46,718 nucleotides of DNA from assembly GCA_003427395.1 (NCBI GenBank), contig BFEA01000008.1, positions 5,462,723 to 5,509,440 of the forward strand, given 5' to 3'. The notes under the pieces are model-generated. The model was given only the letters and a program-made list of their open reading frames with translations. It had not been told where the DNA came from and did no database searches. This stretch comes from Chara braunii. Lineage: Eukaryota > Streptophyta > Charophyceae > Charales > Characeae. The position numbers and the translations under genes are program-made. Position 1 is the stretch's first letter, and the number at the start of each line of letters is the position of its first letter. Shown piece by piece: positions 1 to 10,375 of this stretch.

Positions 1-51
1 TGAGTCGGTGAAACTCCGACGAAACAGTTTGTCACAGCCCCTCGTTTGTTG

Positions 52-97
52 TCCTCTTCTCTCTCTCTCTCTGCCTACGGTTTACCGGGCAGTTCTG
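52..97 (+). repeat. Dispersed repeat, inverted relative to 14199-14250
   Basis: The core CTCTCTGCCTACGGTTTACC and the following GGGCAGTTC recur as the exact reverse complement at 14213-14240. On both sides similarity extends into a pyrimidine tract and into a GACGATATAT stretch. This looks like the end of a mobile-element family present in both orientations about 14 kb apart. The family is not recognised. Confidence 0.6.
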
Positions 98-1359
98 TTT
101 GTGACGATATATTAAACGAGAGAGATCTGGGAAACTGGCCCCGAGTCGTCGCCAGGCGTGGTGCCAATTTGTGGTGGGAAGAAGGAGACCTGCTCAGGTA
201 GCCAGTTGGGACACGACCAATAAAATAATTTGAAGCTTGAATTCTTGTCAGTATCATCTCAGCTGACATTCACAACACCCATGGCTCCATTACGATGCCT
301 TCAGGGTTTAGAGTCTTTTTTTTTTTTTTTTTTTTTTGTTTTGTTTTGTTTCTCCCTATGAAGCCCAGTGTGTTGTAGCCAAGGACCAGACCCGCGGTGA
401 TTGCTGGCAGCGGCAGCCAATGGTTGTCCTGACAGGATAGGCCACCTACCTTACCCGTCCCACGTTTAGAGTCTTCAGACCCTCAAGTTACACAATGTAT
501 TCAAGAAACACAAAGTCTGGGGAAAACCCCTAAATATCAGTCATAACAGACGTAGATCAATAATTAACAATCATGACATATCATCTACAATAAAGATCAA
601 TACTGATGATCGAGAATTACCTGTGGCCGGTCACTTGCGGATATATCTCTAGAGTCTAGACTGTTGCCTTCTTTTTTTTTCTTCTGAAAAATAGGGAGGG
701 AAGGAACGATACTTGATTGAGTTTCCAGGGTTTTCGAGTAGGTATGGAACGGGCCCCTTAGGGCATAGTTACACTACTATCTTCACCCAAATGGAACGCA
801 CTGGTCATTATAGCTGCATCGCGCACAACTTCCAGTCCAGATGCACTGATAATGAGCGCGCGTTTTACTCGGGTGAAGACAATAGCACTTTCTCAAATGC
901 ATCCGACCGCGATTAGGGACGAACCTGGATGCATCTGACTGCAATCAGGTCCAGAGCTGAGTTGGAAAAGTCCTAAGTGTGAGTGCATAGAGAGTACCAA
1001 GTTTTTTAAATTTAGCTCGAAGTTTATTTCCATTGGAGCATGATTCCTGAGTAGATCCAGGGTCTCAACCCTGATCACCACCTTCACCCAAATAGAACAG
1101 CCTGTCAATGGTCTCTGTACCGAGACCTAAAATCACCCCAAATACACTGATAATAAGCAGCCCTATTTTGTAATTGTGGCGGTATGTAGACTGAAAGTTG
1201 GCCCAAATACAAAGATAATGACCGGGCGTTCTCTATTTGGGTAACGACAGTAGGCATCCTAATACAGCCATGGTCGTCAGATAGACTGGTTCTGACTAGA
1301 ATTCTACCAACAAATACAATCTGTTGTTGGGACGCTGGACCCGTTTTCCGGCAGGTGCT

Positions 1360-1381
1360 GCTCCCCACCAATAGATGGAGC
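1360..1381 (-). repeat. Copy 1 of dispersed hairpin repeat (GCTCC...GGAGC)
   Basis: Read on the minus strand, the 22-base core begins GCTCCATCTATTGGTGGGGA and ends GC, and is followed by a sequence close to ACCTGCCGGAAAACGGGTCC. The same core and trailer occur on the plus strand at 2685 and at 26468. The core can fold back on itself (GCTCC with GGGAGC). It is a dispersed family of unknown class. Confidence 0.6.
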
Positions 1382-1679
1382 CTGCAAACAAGGGACCCAC
1401 TTACGCAGGATGTTCATATCACCTCCCAAGTGTGAAGTTGGGCTTGGTTGTCAGATAGACTGGAAAGGAAAGAAAGAAAGAAAAAAAGAAGTGGCCATAC
1501 AGTCGGTTTGGAAACACGAATCGATTGAAGTATCAATGTGCATCCACGTGTCCTTGTCAATTCAAGCGTCCTTGTCAGATAGACGGGTTCTGACTGGATT
1601 TTTAACCAGAAAACTTGTTAGGTATGTCCCATTTCCAACTGGTTAGTCACGCAACCTTAGCAGGTCTTAAACTCACCGA

Positions 1680-2375
1680 TGCGAGCACAACACCCGGTGA
1701 CGACCTCCGGGCAACATTTACTGCTTTGGGCCAGAGTCTTTCTACCAGGCCAGTTGCAGGGCGCTGCAACCTTCTGCAAGCTGCGGGTTACAGGGCCATG
1801 CAACGCCAACAGCCCAGCGTTGTTCTGGGTGGACAGTGCAGAGATGGCACTTTGCAAGTGCCACACCCGGTGACGACCTCCAGGCAACATTTACTGCTTT
1901 GGGCCATAGTCTTTCTACCAAGCCAGTTGCAGGGCCCCCCTGTAACCTTCTGCTAGCTGCGGGTTACGGGGCCGTGCAACGCCAACACCCCAGCGTCGTT
2001 CTGGGTGGACAGTGCAGAGACGGCACTTTGCGAGCGCCACACCCGGTGACTACCTCCGGGCAACATTTACTGCTGTGGGGCAGAGTCTTTCTACCAGCCC
2101 AGTTGCAGGGCCCCGTAACCTTCTGCGAGCTGTGGGTTACGGGGCCGGGCAACACCAACACCCCAGCGTCGTTCCGGGTGGACAGTGCAGAGACGGCACT
2201 TTGGGCCGCAGTCTTTCTACCCCCAATGCGAGCGCCACACCCGGTGACGACCTCCGGGCAAGATTTACTGCTTTGGGCCAGATTCTTTAGTTGCACGGCC
2301 CTGTAACCTTCTGCAAGCTGCGGGTTACGGGGCCGTGCAGCGCCAACACCCCAGCGTCGTTCTGGGCAGTGGGAG
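1680..2375 (+). repeat. Tandem satellite, unit about 175 bp, four to five copies
   Basis: The phrase CACCCGGTGACGACCTCCGG begins at 1691 and recurs with few changes at 1864, 2040 and 2238, giving spacings of 173, 176 and 198 bases. Each unit also holds ACTGCTTTGGGCCAGAGTC, a GGGTTACGGGGCCGTGCAAC-like phrase and GTTCTGGGTGGACAGTGCAG. Copies differ by scattered substitutions and small indels. Many overlapping open frames arise here only because the unit repeats without stops. No coding function is proposed. Confidence 0.85.
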
Positions 2376-2394
2376 TGCAGAGACAGCGGCCTGT

Positions 2395-2565
2395 CCTGAA
2401 CCCAGCACCTTTCCAGTGCAATGCGCAGAGATGTCAGCAGGTCTTGAACCCAGCACCTCGCCAGTGCAACCCACAGGGCAGAGCGCAGAGACATCGGCGG
2501 GTCTTGAACCCAGCACCTCTCCAGTGTAACACAGGCATGCAACCACATGAGCTAGCCGCCCGGAC
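2395..2565 (-). mobile_element. tRNA-related SINE-like sequence with repeated B-box units
   Basis: On the minus strand an A-box-like GGCTAGCTCATGTGGTTGCA is followed about 30 bases later by a B-box-like GCTGGGTTCAAGACCC. The B-box-bearing unit (GGTGCTGGGTTCAAGACC and the following TGTCTCTGCGC) is then repeated about every 50-60 bases, at roughly 2510, 2450 and 2400. This is the polymerase III promoter layout of tRNA-derived SINEs. The acceptor stem of a true tRNA is not evident, so it is not called a tRNA gene. It abuts a T tract at 2569-2618. Confidence 0.5.
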
Positions 2566-2568
2566 ATG

Positions 2569-2587
2569 GTTTTTTTTTTTTTTTTTN

Positions 2588-2618
<31 letters not shown>
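2569..2618. repeat. Long poly-T tract with one ambiguous base
   Basis: About 49 T residues with a single N at 2587. On the minus strand it is a poly-A run that could be the tail of a retroposed element next to the SINE-like unit. Length may be unreliable in this assembly. Confidence 0.8.
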
Positions 2619-2619
<1 letters not shown>

Positions 2620-2684
2620 GAAAGCCTTGTCTGTTTACTAGAGGGGGTGATACGAGTAGCCCCCACTAGTAGTAGCCTCCAGCT

Positions 2685-2725
2685 GCTCCATCTATTGGTG
2701 GGGAGCTGCACCTGCTGGAAAAATA
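2685..2725 (+). repeat. Copy 2 of dispersed hairpin repeat
   Basis: Contains GCTCCATCTATTGGTGGGGA followed by GCTGCACCTGCTGGAAAA, matching the copies at 26468 (plus) and 1360 (minus). Confidence 0.6.
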
Positions 2726-2779
2726 ACGAGTTCTTTCTGTTGTTATCCAGTTTGAGAATTAATTGGAGTAAATCGTCTT

Positions 2780-3400
2780 AGCAGGTCAGGTTGATCTGCT
2801 CTTTGAATTGCAATAAATAAATTCTCTAAATGGTTTGGAATTTTAGGATTCAAACAGATCGGATTAGGTTTGATTGTGATCTATCCCAAGGGGATAATGT
2901 TCCCTCCATGCGCCCTTTCCAACACCCGAGCGTCGCCTTCAACTGCCTGATGGGCCCATCGACAAGCATAAAGCAGGTTGACCATTGATGGTTGCACATT
3001 TACTTCAGGTGGGAAGGTGCTGATAATTTAAATTTAAGAAAATTAAGGAGGACGAGAGAAAGATCTTTCAAAAAAAAAAAAAAAAAAAAGGAGAGAAAGA
3101 AGTAGTCAGTCACATGCATGGAAGCTGACGAGTTGGAAGCTGGAACAGATACATGTTAGGTGGTACTTCTTCCTACCAAAAAGACAAAATGGAAGAAAAG
3201 AGGAGGCTTATTTTTATGGTTTTCATCCCTTCTGTTTTCCTGTTTTTTTCTTTGGAAAAGGCAACGTGGTTGGACAGTATGGATGACATCATGACACCCT
3301 TTGATATAATGATTGTATTTACCCGGGGTTTGAACTCTTGACCTTGTTTCAATTCCACTCAGTCATTTGGTTTCTCCTTTCAGCTTATTAGTTGAGATTC
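2780..3400. other. Unclassified DNA with poly-A tract
   Basis: No supported gene. A run of about 20 A lies at 3070-3089. Near 3322-3345 the minus strand carries AGAGTTCAAACCCCGG, which resembles a polymerase III B box and may be a further SINE remnant. Confidence 0.4.
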
Positions 3401-3405
3401 TTCTT

Positions 3406-3475
3406 CTTCTACTACTACTACTACTACTACTACCACTACTGTCTGCTGCTGCGGCCGCTGCTGCCGCCGCCTCCA
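3406..3475 (+). repeat. Trinucleotide repeats (TTC, TAC/ACT, GCTGCC)
   Basis: Consecutive triplet tracts: TTCTTCTTC, then about nine ACT units, then GCTGCTGCGGCCGCTGCTGC. They create alanine, serine and leucine runs in the overlapping frames, which should not be taken as protein evidence. Confidence 0.8.
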
Positions 3476-3492
3476 AAATTTGGAAATTAGCT

Positions 3493-3610
3493 GACATCCA
3501 TAGCTCAGTTGGTACACCCATACATAAGCTGTTGAAATGCAGACCTGAGTTCGAATTCAGACGGAACCACCAGATGAACGGATCGACCGGAGTTCGATTC
3601 CAGGCGGAAC
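3493..3610 (+). mobile_element. tRNA-derived SINE-like fragment
   Basis: An A-box match (ATAGCTCAGTTGGTAC) and, about 45 bases on, a B-box match (GAGTTCGAATTC) have the spacing of a tRNA. A second B-box-like GAGTTCGATTCCAG follows after an ACCACCAGATGAACGGATCG repeat. Acceptor and anticodon stems do not pair well, so this is a tRNA-related retroposon or pseudogene rather than a working tRNA. Confidence 0.5.
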
Positions 3611-4044
3611 CACCAGATGAACGGATCGCCCACCTGCTATAGCAGGTATCGCATCTGCTGGTGGGTGCAACTCCCGCATGTTCCCTCGTTGGAGGCTTGA
3701 GCACGGATGTGGCTGCTACGGGGTTCCCCGTAATACTATAATGACAATAAAAAAGGCCTGAAAGGCCGTCCAGTCCAGATTCGACAGGGGAATTGAATTG
3801 GTTGGGCTCAAAAGAATTAGGCTCAATTAGCGTCAAAAAAAAGAAAAAAAAGAGAAAAAGAAAAAGAAAAAGAAAGATGTCACCATGTCTGTCACTTTGA
3901 AGTCTCAGTCAAGGTTTCCCCATGCCGTACTAAATTTGGAGACTGAAAATTTAACCGGATGCGTGGTTTCGCACAAAGAAACAAAGAGATGAAATGAGAA
4001 CTACCTAGCGAGGCCAATCGCTAACTGTCCAATTCATGCATTAT

Positions 4045-4257
4045 TATCAAGTAGGGGAAACTACGCAGGAGTCACAAAACTGAGTTATAATTGCACTATG
4101 GGCGAAGATACAGTTTCAGATTGCGGTTTGGGCAACGTATACAACCCAGTTTTCTGGCCAGGTAGGGTGCCCGAACTGCAGTTTCAAACTGTATCTTGGC
4201 CCATAGTGCAATTCTAATTCGTTTTTGCGACTCTACTGAAGTTACCCCTATCAAGTA
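4045..4257. mobile_element. Foldback MITE with 9-bp target-site duplication
   Basis: The element spans 4054-4248 and is flanked on both sides by the exact 9-mer TATCAAGTA (4045-4053 and 4249-4257). Its ends are long imperfect inverted repeats: the left arm GGGGAAACT...GTTATAATTGCACTATGGGC mirrors the right arm GCCCATAGTGCAATTCTAAT...AGTTACCCC for about 85 bases, leaving a short loop. No coding capacity. A 9-bp duplication with long terminal inverted repeats is typical of Mutator-like (MULE) non-autonomous elements, which is the proposed class. A second member lies at 34060-34255. Confidence 0.85.
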
Positions 4258-4317
4258 ATAATGGGCATCAAGCTCTCACACAGCATAGAAACATGGCATG
4301 TAAAACTGACTCAAATT

Positions 4318-4560
4318 CGGCTGAAGTTTTTTTTTTTTTTTTTAACAAAATATACGTTTACTTCAAAAATATTTTGAGGCCAGGGTCCTCACAGTCTACC
4401 CGGAAGAAAAACTGCTAGGAGCATTACCCAGTTTCGCTTACAGGGAACACTGCCCTGAGGGGACCAACAATGTCAGACACAAAGTCTGATAGACAGAACT
4501 AGCTCTAGGCACAAACCCAACTGCCCTGAGCTAAACTCAACAATGGACGACTCCTAACTC
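4318..4560. other. Unclassified DNA
   Basis: A T run at about 4327-4342 and no supported gene. It lies between the MITE and the presumed left edge of the LTR element. Confidence 0.3.
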
Positions 4561-4564
4561 ATTT

Positions 4565-5641
4565 GATCGACGTTAAACATGGTAACCGCCCGGACGTCTG
4601 GACCGGGTTCCAGACAGTCCGGTGTCCGGTGTCCGGTGTCCGGTGTCCGTTGTCCGGTCCCTATGTCTGGATGGAGGCCTCTGTGAAACGGTTTTCACCT
4701 TTCTGCAGTCACAGATGTGGGCCCTAGAGTTCGATCCCCAGACCTTACCTTGCCCATGTACAGTATCGAGTTGAACCCCGACTGTTTGAACCCGTGACCT
4801 GTGTTTTGGTAGTTGGTTGTTGTCCGTCGTAGGTCTGTGTAGTTGTAGGGGTAGGTCTGTTGAGTAGGAGTCACAGCTCTGTAGAGGTCGTAGCTGTAGG
4901 TGTTCTGAGAGGTCAAGGTCGTAGCCGCTACAGTCCCGAAAGGTCAAGGTCGTAGCTGCTACAGTACTTGAAAGGCCAAGTCCACAGACTTCCGGAAGGT
5001 CCGGAAGTGGCCTTTCGAAAGTGTCTCACGTTTAGGCCAAGGCAAGTGGGCAAGTGGTGGAGTCCAACTTCGATGAGTCAGCGGTACCCAGTCCCAGTCT
5101 TACTTCGTACAGTCAGCAAGTACCATGAGGGACTGTGTGCACCATGGGCCCGGTGGAAAAGGGCCATACCAACGACTTTCAGAAGTATAAATCAAGAGGT
5201 ATCGCCCAGCCATTCATTCATTCGCTGAGTAAGCCATGCGGAAACACTGTTTCAGCGTCTTGTGCGAGGTGGTCTGCAGAGCGCCCGAAGTCGAAGTGGG
5301 CTGAGAAACGATAGCATAGCGATAGTTAGTAGAAGTTGAGCGGCCATAGCCGCTGTAGTGTTATGAGTTAGCGAATGTGTATGAGTGAGCGACAGAGTGA
5401 ATGTGTGTGGAAGTATTCAGGGTGATCCAGAGTTGCGTGCCGGCAAATAGTGGTGTTGAACGCAGTGACGAGAGTTGGGTTGTGAAGGCGCTGCTGCGCC
5501 ATAGCTTGTTGAAGCGAGTTTACATCTGAACTGTGTTCTTGATTGCCATATCTCTGAGCTTTGAGTGGGCGCTGTGTGCCAGTGTGAATCACCATCTGTT
5601 TGCATGTATGCAGAGTGGAAAACAAAGTGAGTCTGATTGCA
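4565..5641 (+). mobile_element. Probable 5' LTR of retroelement 1 (left edge unresolved)
   Basis: The right edge is set by the primer-binding site: the sequence ends ...TGATTGCA at 5641, the usual LTR terminal CA, directly before TTGGTATCGGAGC. A TATAAAT box lies at 5186-5192. Internal short repeats include a TCCGGTG heptamer array at about 4618-4655 and GGTCAAGGTCGTAG repeated near 4912 and 4940. No second LTR copy was found, so the left boundary is a guess. The downstream internal region contains gag and the start of protease in the same orientation. Confidence 0.5.
5186..5192 (+). promoter_or_regulatory. TATA box in LTR
   Basis: TATAAAT lies about 450 bases before the LTR right edge, a plausible RNA polymerase II core promoter for retroelement 1. 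The transcription start is not visible. Confidence 0.4.
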
Positions 5642-5642
5642 T

Positions 5643-5654
5643 TGGTATCGGAGC
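5643..5654 (+). other. Primer-binding site of retroelement 1
   Basis: TGGTATCGGAGC closely matches the sequence complementary to the 3' end of initiator tRNA-Met (usual form TGGTATCAGAGC), one base after the LTR end. It primes minus-strand DNA synthesis in LTR retrotransposons. Confidence 0.7.
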
Positions 5655-5796
5655 TGGTTCCCGTTACTCCACGCTCCATCGCCGTTGTTGACCGTCGGGC
5701 GCCATAGTCGAAGCTGCGCCATCGAAGGAGGAGGTCTGCCATAGCTGCGCCACAAAAGTGAGGTGCCGCGTACCTGTCAAGAAGACACCGACGAAG

Positions 5797-5899
<103 letters not shown>

Positions 5900-6136
5900 T
5901 TGTGCGGTCCAAGGAAGAAGACGGCCATACCCACGGAGCTCGGACACGGAAGAAGAAGAAAGAGGACGGGTGAAGAAGGGAGGAGAGACGAAGGAGGAAA
6001 GAGAAGCCATAGCTGAGGAATAGGAAGGAGGGACGACGAAGAAGAAGGAAGACAAGCGAGGAAGAAGAAAGGAGGGAGAAAGAGAAGTGAGGGTGCGGGA
6101 AAGAGAAAGTGTCGGCAGCCATAGCCAAGTTGAGGG

Positions 6137-6280
6137 TTGACCAAATCGTTGACCAAGGGGTTGATCGAAGTTGACTTGGGTGTTGACTCAGGCGTTGATC
6201 AAGGCGTTGACCGAGGTTGACCAGAGTGTTGACCGGGGTTTGACCGGTGTTGACTAGAGCTGTTGACCACGAACTTGACC
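6137..6280 (+). promoter_or_regulatory. Array of 11 TTGAC[C/T] motifs (W-box-like)
   Basis: Between 6137 and 6280 the plus strand has eleven TTGACC or TTGACT motifs and two TTGATC variants, spaced about 9-15 bases. TTGAC[C/T] is the core of the W box bound by plant WRKY factors. It may equally be a degenerate 12-bp minisatellite. It sits in the leader between primer-binding site and gag, where it could act as an internal enhancer. Confidence 0.5.
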
Positions 6281-6837
6281 AAGCTGGAGTTGGTATATTC
6301 TCGCCAAGCCCTCAGCCTATTCCCTCGCCCTATGGATGTGCACTCACCCCATGGTACTTGCTAAGTCTGTCTGTCTCTTCTTTGTGCATCGAGTCTCTTT
6401 TGTCCAGGTGATAAGAACTCTGTGTATGAGGTCATAGAGCTTTGTTGACCAAACCCACACGGGCTGAGTAGGGCTAAAGGCTGCGTCTGGCGACTTGATT
6501 GATTCGGAGGACACAAACCCTCCCAAGGACCGGTACAGACCGGCGACCTGCTCAATGTGGCACGGTAGGCCCAAAATCCGAGTTGTGGGCTGCACAACGA
6601 GCTGTCTAAGTCTTGAGAGGACTTGCTGATCGCGTCGTCCTGTCTGCGACGTTAAATAATTCCTGAGGAGTTACGGGGGATCTCCTTAAATGCCTCCTGA
6701 TCAGCATTGAAGTCCTTTAGTGACAACCTTAGCATTAGGTCCAGGCTAGTGACCATAGTTGACAGGGTCCTATCTGGATCCTGTGGTCATTAGACAGATA
6801 GTCAGTCAGTCTAGTGGGTAGGTCTAAGTGGTGAGGA

Positions 6838-9265
6838 GTGGGACAATCTTGTCGTGCGCCTAACATTGTGGACGACTACCCTATGTACGGTCTGCTCGTG
6901 GGGTTCTCCCTCTGGGGGACCCTCTGGCGTCTCCTCTTTCAGCTTGGGTTTTGGAACACATTCACGTGTAGAGTAGAGACTCGGGGTGGTGCCAGCACCA
7001 CTCCCTATACCCCGGAACAGGAGGAGGAGGCTGCGAGGATCTTGGCCGAGAAGAAGGCCAAGAAGGAGAAGAAGGAGGTGGTGAAGTAGGCCAAAACGTT
7101 GGCCTTAATGCAGGAGCAGGCTGCAAAAAGGAAGAAGTTGGAGGAGGAACTAGAAAGGGTGAAAAAAGAGGAGGAAGAGAAGATGAAAGCAGTGGATGCA
7201 GAAGAAGAAGAAGAAGAGAAAAAGGTGGAAGAAGAAGTGCCCCTGATTAGGAGAAGTATCAGGGACAGAGGCGAGACAAGTGGCACTAAGAAAAAGGATT
7301 CTTGGTTGGAGAAGAAGGTTTCTGAATGGGTTGCCAATCTGTATTTGGGCGAAGAGGAAGAGGTGATGTTATATGTTCCTAGGGAAGAACAGGAGACGGT
7401 TGTGAAGGAATTGGAAGCCGAGGAAGATCCCCTCAAACGGCAGACGATAGAGGAGGAGAAAAAGTTGGAGTGGAACTGCGTCTGACCAAGGAGAGGAAGA
7501 AAAGAATGGAGGCGGCGAGTCAGGCGGCGAAAGAACTGGAGGAGGTGAAACCGTTGAGGGTGCAGATGGAGGCACAGGCGGATTTTCAGGGGAAAATGAA
7601 GGTAATGGCAAGGAATATAGAACGCCTAGCACAGGCCTAGGAGGAGCAATACCTGTTTGGGAGGAGTCAGGATATAGTGCTGCGATCGATTCGACTGAGG
7701 TTTAGAGAGTTTGCACGTGAGATGATCATGCACGTGGGCTCATAAGTGCAAACAAGATTAGAGAGCACAGAGTGATTCTGCATTGGCGCCATAGAGGGCG
7801 CCAAGTTGGTTGCACCAAAAGAGGAGGAAGCTCGTCCCCGTAGGGAGCCCATTAAGGTGAAGTTCCTCGACTCCTACAGTGGAAAGAAGGAGGAGAACTT
7901 CGACAACAAGGAGACCAATGTCAACTCCTACGTACATCTACAAAAGATATCTCCTGACGAGCATGTCCTAATAGTTTTCCATGCCCTCAAAGGCGAAGCA
8001 GCAAGCTTCCCCAGGTCGCTGTGTCGTGCTACTAATTGCAATGAAGATATGGTTGCTTATTCCGCCTTCACCCCTCTCAGTGAGTTCTTCAAACTGTTGC
8101 GCGAAAGGTTTGCAAATGTCACACGAAGCGTTAGAGCTTCTGACAAACTGCAGACCATTCATTCCCACCAGTGGAGGAGCGCCAGGCCACTCAAGGGTGT
8201 CATGGATGAGTTGGTCGCCGTTCTTGATCAATGGGTCACTGAGACCCAACTAGTCAACCTATTCTATCGTGCCATGCCCAAGCCCTTGTGTGGGCATTTC
8301 TTTGAGAAAAGTAGGGAGTCTACCATGACCTACGATACCTTGAGTAGGGAAGTGGCAGCATTCGAAGCGCAGTCCATGCCAGTTTCCACTTTCTGGCATA
8401 AGGACCTCGACAAAGGGAAGAAGTGGAAGGGCCGTACGATCTCGGGTCAGGTCAAGGGCAAGGATCACCTGATCCTTACATTAGATGAGGGTTGTATGGA
8501 AGAGGTCCCGTATGATCAGAAAGAGTGGGGCCTAGAGGAAGAGGACAGTAGCGCTAGTCAGGGGAGGACTTACGCTGCTGTCGCAGCTGGAGGGAGGCCA
8601 CAAGGAAGAGGGAGAGGCCATAACCAAGGGGATCGGGCCTCTGGTGGTCGTGGGAAGGGCGATCAGGGGGTTGGTGGTAGAGGAGGCCGCCAAGTGGGAG
8701 GTAGGGGTCAAGGTGCCCCGCAAAACCGCTCTAGTTTTAATTGATCACCTTATAGGAGAGGTGGATGGCACCCTGGTCTGCCATAGGGCAGGCCTTGGGA
8801 GGATATGGGCTTGGAACAAACTGTTTGGCAAAGGCGAGTAGACTAGGATCAGTGCATTTACTGCGGTGATCCGGGCCACATCATAAAGTACTGCCCTAAG
8901 TATAGAGAAGCCCGGTTTGCTGCACAGGCAGCAAAAGGCAACCGCCGGTAGGGGTTGCAATTGCCCCTATCCTTAGACCATGTGGAGAAGAGTGTGCGCA
9001 CCATATAGATACTCCCAAACCACGTGTCTACGACGTCTACGACAGAGGTTGCTGGCCAGTGCCTAGACCGCTGTCCAGAGACTGCTTGTGTTAGAGTCTT
9101 TTTAGGCACTTCCCTCACAGCCGTGGCAGAAGAATTAAAGGTGAGGATGCCTGCCTGGGCCAATATGAAGAAGGACGCTAAAGGACAACTACTCTTAGTA
9201 GTCGTAGAGATTTTTAAAGGTAGAGTAGGGGTCCTTATAGACAGTGGGCCACCCGCAGCTATATC
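6838..9265 (+). pseudogene. Decayed gag and protease start of LTR retroelement 1
   Basis: This is the structural polyprotein of a Ty3/gypsy-like element, needed for virus-like particle formation. The first part (6838-7485) is a Lys/Glu-rich coiled coil. The middle (7806-8744, 312 codons open) has the typical retrotransposon gag fold region and ends in an Arg/Gly-rich tail with RGRG and GGRG repeats. In the same frame a zinc knuckle CIYCGDPGHIIKYC (CX2CX4HX4C) lies at 8853-8894, and an aspartic protease active site VLIDSG at 9228-9245. In-frame stops occur at 7087, about 7638, 7743 and 7773, then 8742, 8784, 8844, 8949 and 9006; with one frameshift near 7480 they make it non-functional. Every one of these stops can be derived from CAG, CAA or CGA by a single C-to-T change. 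The frame ends abruptly just after the protease motif. Confidence 0.8.
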
Positions 9266-9267
9266 AG

Positions 9268-10070
9268 TAGGAGAGCGCCGTCGAGCGCATCGGTCCCGCG
9301 CCGCACATGGGCGGGACCCTCCCGGCCGCGGATGCAGGAGTTGGTATGATCCTCGTCGTGATACACATGGAGCTTCCGCAAGCCGCTCCGACCGAGTGCG
9401 CCAACCATACCTTTCGCGAGCCCCTACGACATGATAAGGCTAACGCGAGGCACGACTTACCTCCACCTTGCGGGAGCTGTCACCTCCCTTCGGTGGGCGT
9501 ATCCCCGCCGAACTACCAATCCACAGTACGAAAGTTAATCAGTTGCAATCGCAGAGGTGGACCAGCCGAGGGCGTTTCTCGTTCGCTGTAGCATAGGGGG
9601 TACGCGCGGTCTTACGCCTCTATCGGACCCGCATGCGAACCGACGCCTTGGGGGGCTGAGGTCCCAAGCGCGACTCGTCGTCGGTTGACTAGGACGCATT
9701 CCACACACCGCGTGTACACCACACTACTCACACATACAGAATGGCTCCGAACAAACAACGCGACAACACTCCTAGTCCTTTTTGTATCCATCCCATAACC
9801 TTCCAACGCGGAAATCGGATAGGCGACGCGCGTGATACTTAGTATAAAAAACCGCGCGGACCCAGAGCTAACTCGTATCGACTCGCAATGCATGCTTACG
9901 CAAGCAGTCGCAGTGATGGCGTACTATGTAGTGCCCATAATCATGCGGTCTCTCGTAGTCTCGAGGGTCGCACTCGACACTCAAGTGTCGGTTAACACGC
10001 GCTTTGAGGGGTTAATCTCTCGATGCTAGGCAACCGCCAAGTGCGGTTGAGAACCACACCCTCTTCTGCA
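9268..10070. other. CpG-rich block of unknown nature interrupting the retroelement
   Basis: From about 9268 the composition changes sharply: CG dinucleotides are frequent (for example GAGCGCCGTCGAGCGCATCG), whereas flanking elements are CpG-poor. Open frames on both strands show no recognisable domain. A TATA-like AGTATAAAAAACCGCG lies at 9841. No terminal repeats or target duplication were found by eye. It could be a young LTR, an unmethylated insertion or unrelated foreign sequence; none of these is established. Confidence 0.35.
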
Positions 10071-10375
10071 TCCTGTGGAGAGTGGGTGGTACACAGGTTC
10101 ATACCTGTGGTGGCAATCGTCTCTTATTGCCCTGGAGACTAGCTCCATCATCCAGGGTCTGGAGGGGACTCAAGGGGTTTGACTTTGACGGCTGTCACAG
10201 ACTACAACGTCCAACCATATAAATATTCTAAAAAGCAAAGGATAAAAGGGGATCCCCCTTTTCTCTCAAAACATAATCTGTTTAACCCTTTAGCACGGTC
10301 ACAGCAGGCCGCGCGAACACTCAAAGCATATGTATTCACATATATATATTTACGATATATATATATATATATTGT
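10070..10375. other. Unclassified DNA ending in (TA)n tract
   Basis: No supported gene. A run of TATA dinucleotides at 10337-10372 immediately precedes TTGTCAAAAAACTATTGAC, the left boundary of the duplicated block described next. Confidence 0.3.

Larger units (their letters stand above)
1..1670. other. Unclassified intergenic DNA
   Basis: No reading frame here resembles a known protein; the short open frames lack any recognisable domain. A pure T run lies at about 318-337. Degenerate repeated phrases occur between 780 and 1240, such as CACCCAAATGGAAC/CACCCAAATAGAAC and CACTGATAATGAGC/CACTGATAATAAGC, suggesting decayed repeat copies. Positions 52-97 match the reverse complement of 14213-14250, and 1339-1381 belongs to a dispersed hairpin repeat; both are described separately. 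Confidence 0.5.

Noticed and set aside
3493-3570. True tRNA gene
   Set aside because: A and B boxes are present but acceptor and anticodon stems do not pair, and a second B box follows; kept as SINE-like.
5368-5390. SLIHI peptide near 5380 resembling the adapter peptide
   Set aside because: The DNA lacks the Tn5 mosaic-end sequence; resemblance is chance.
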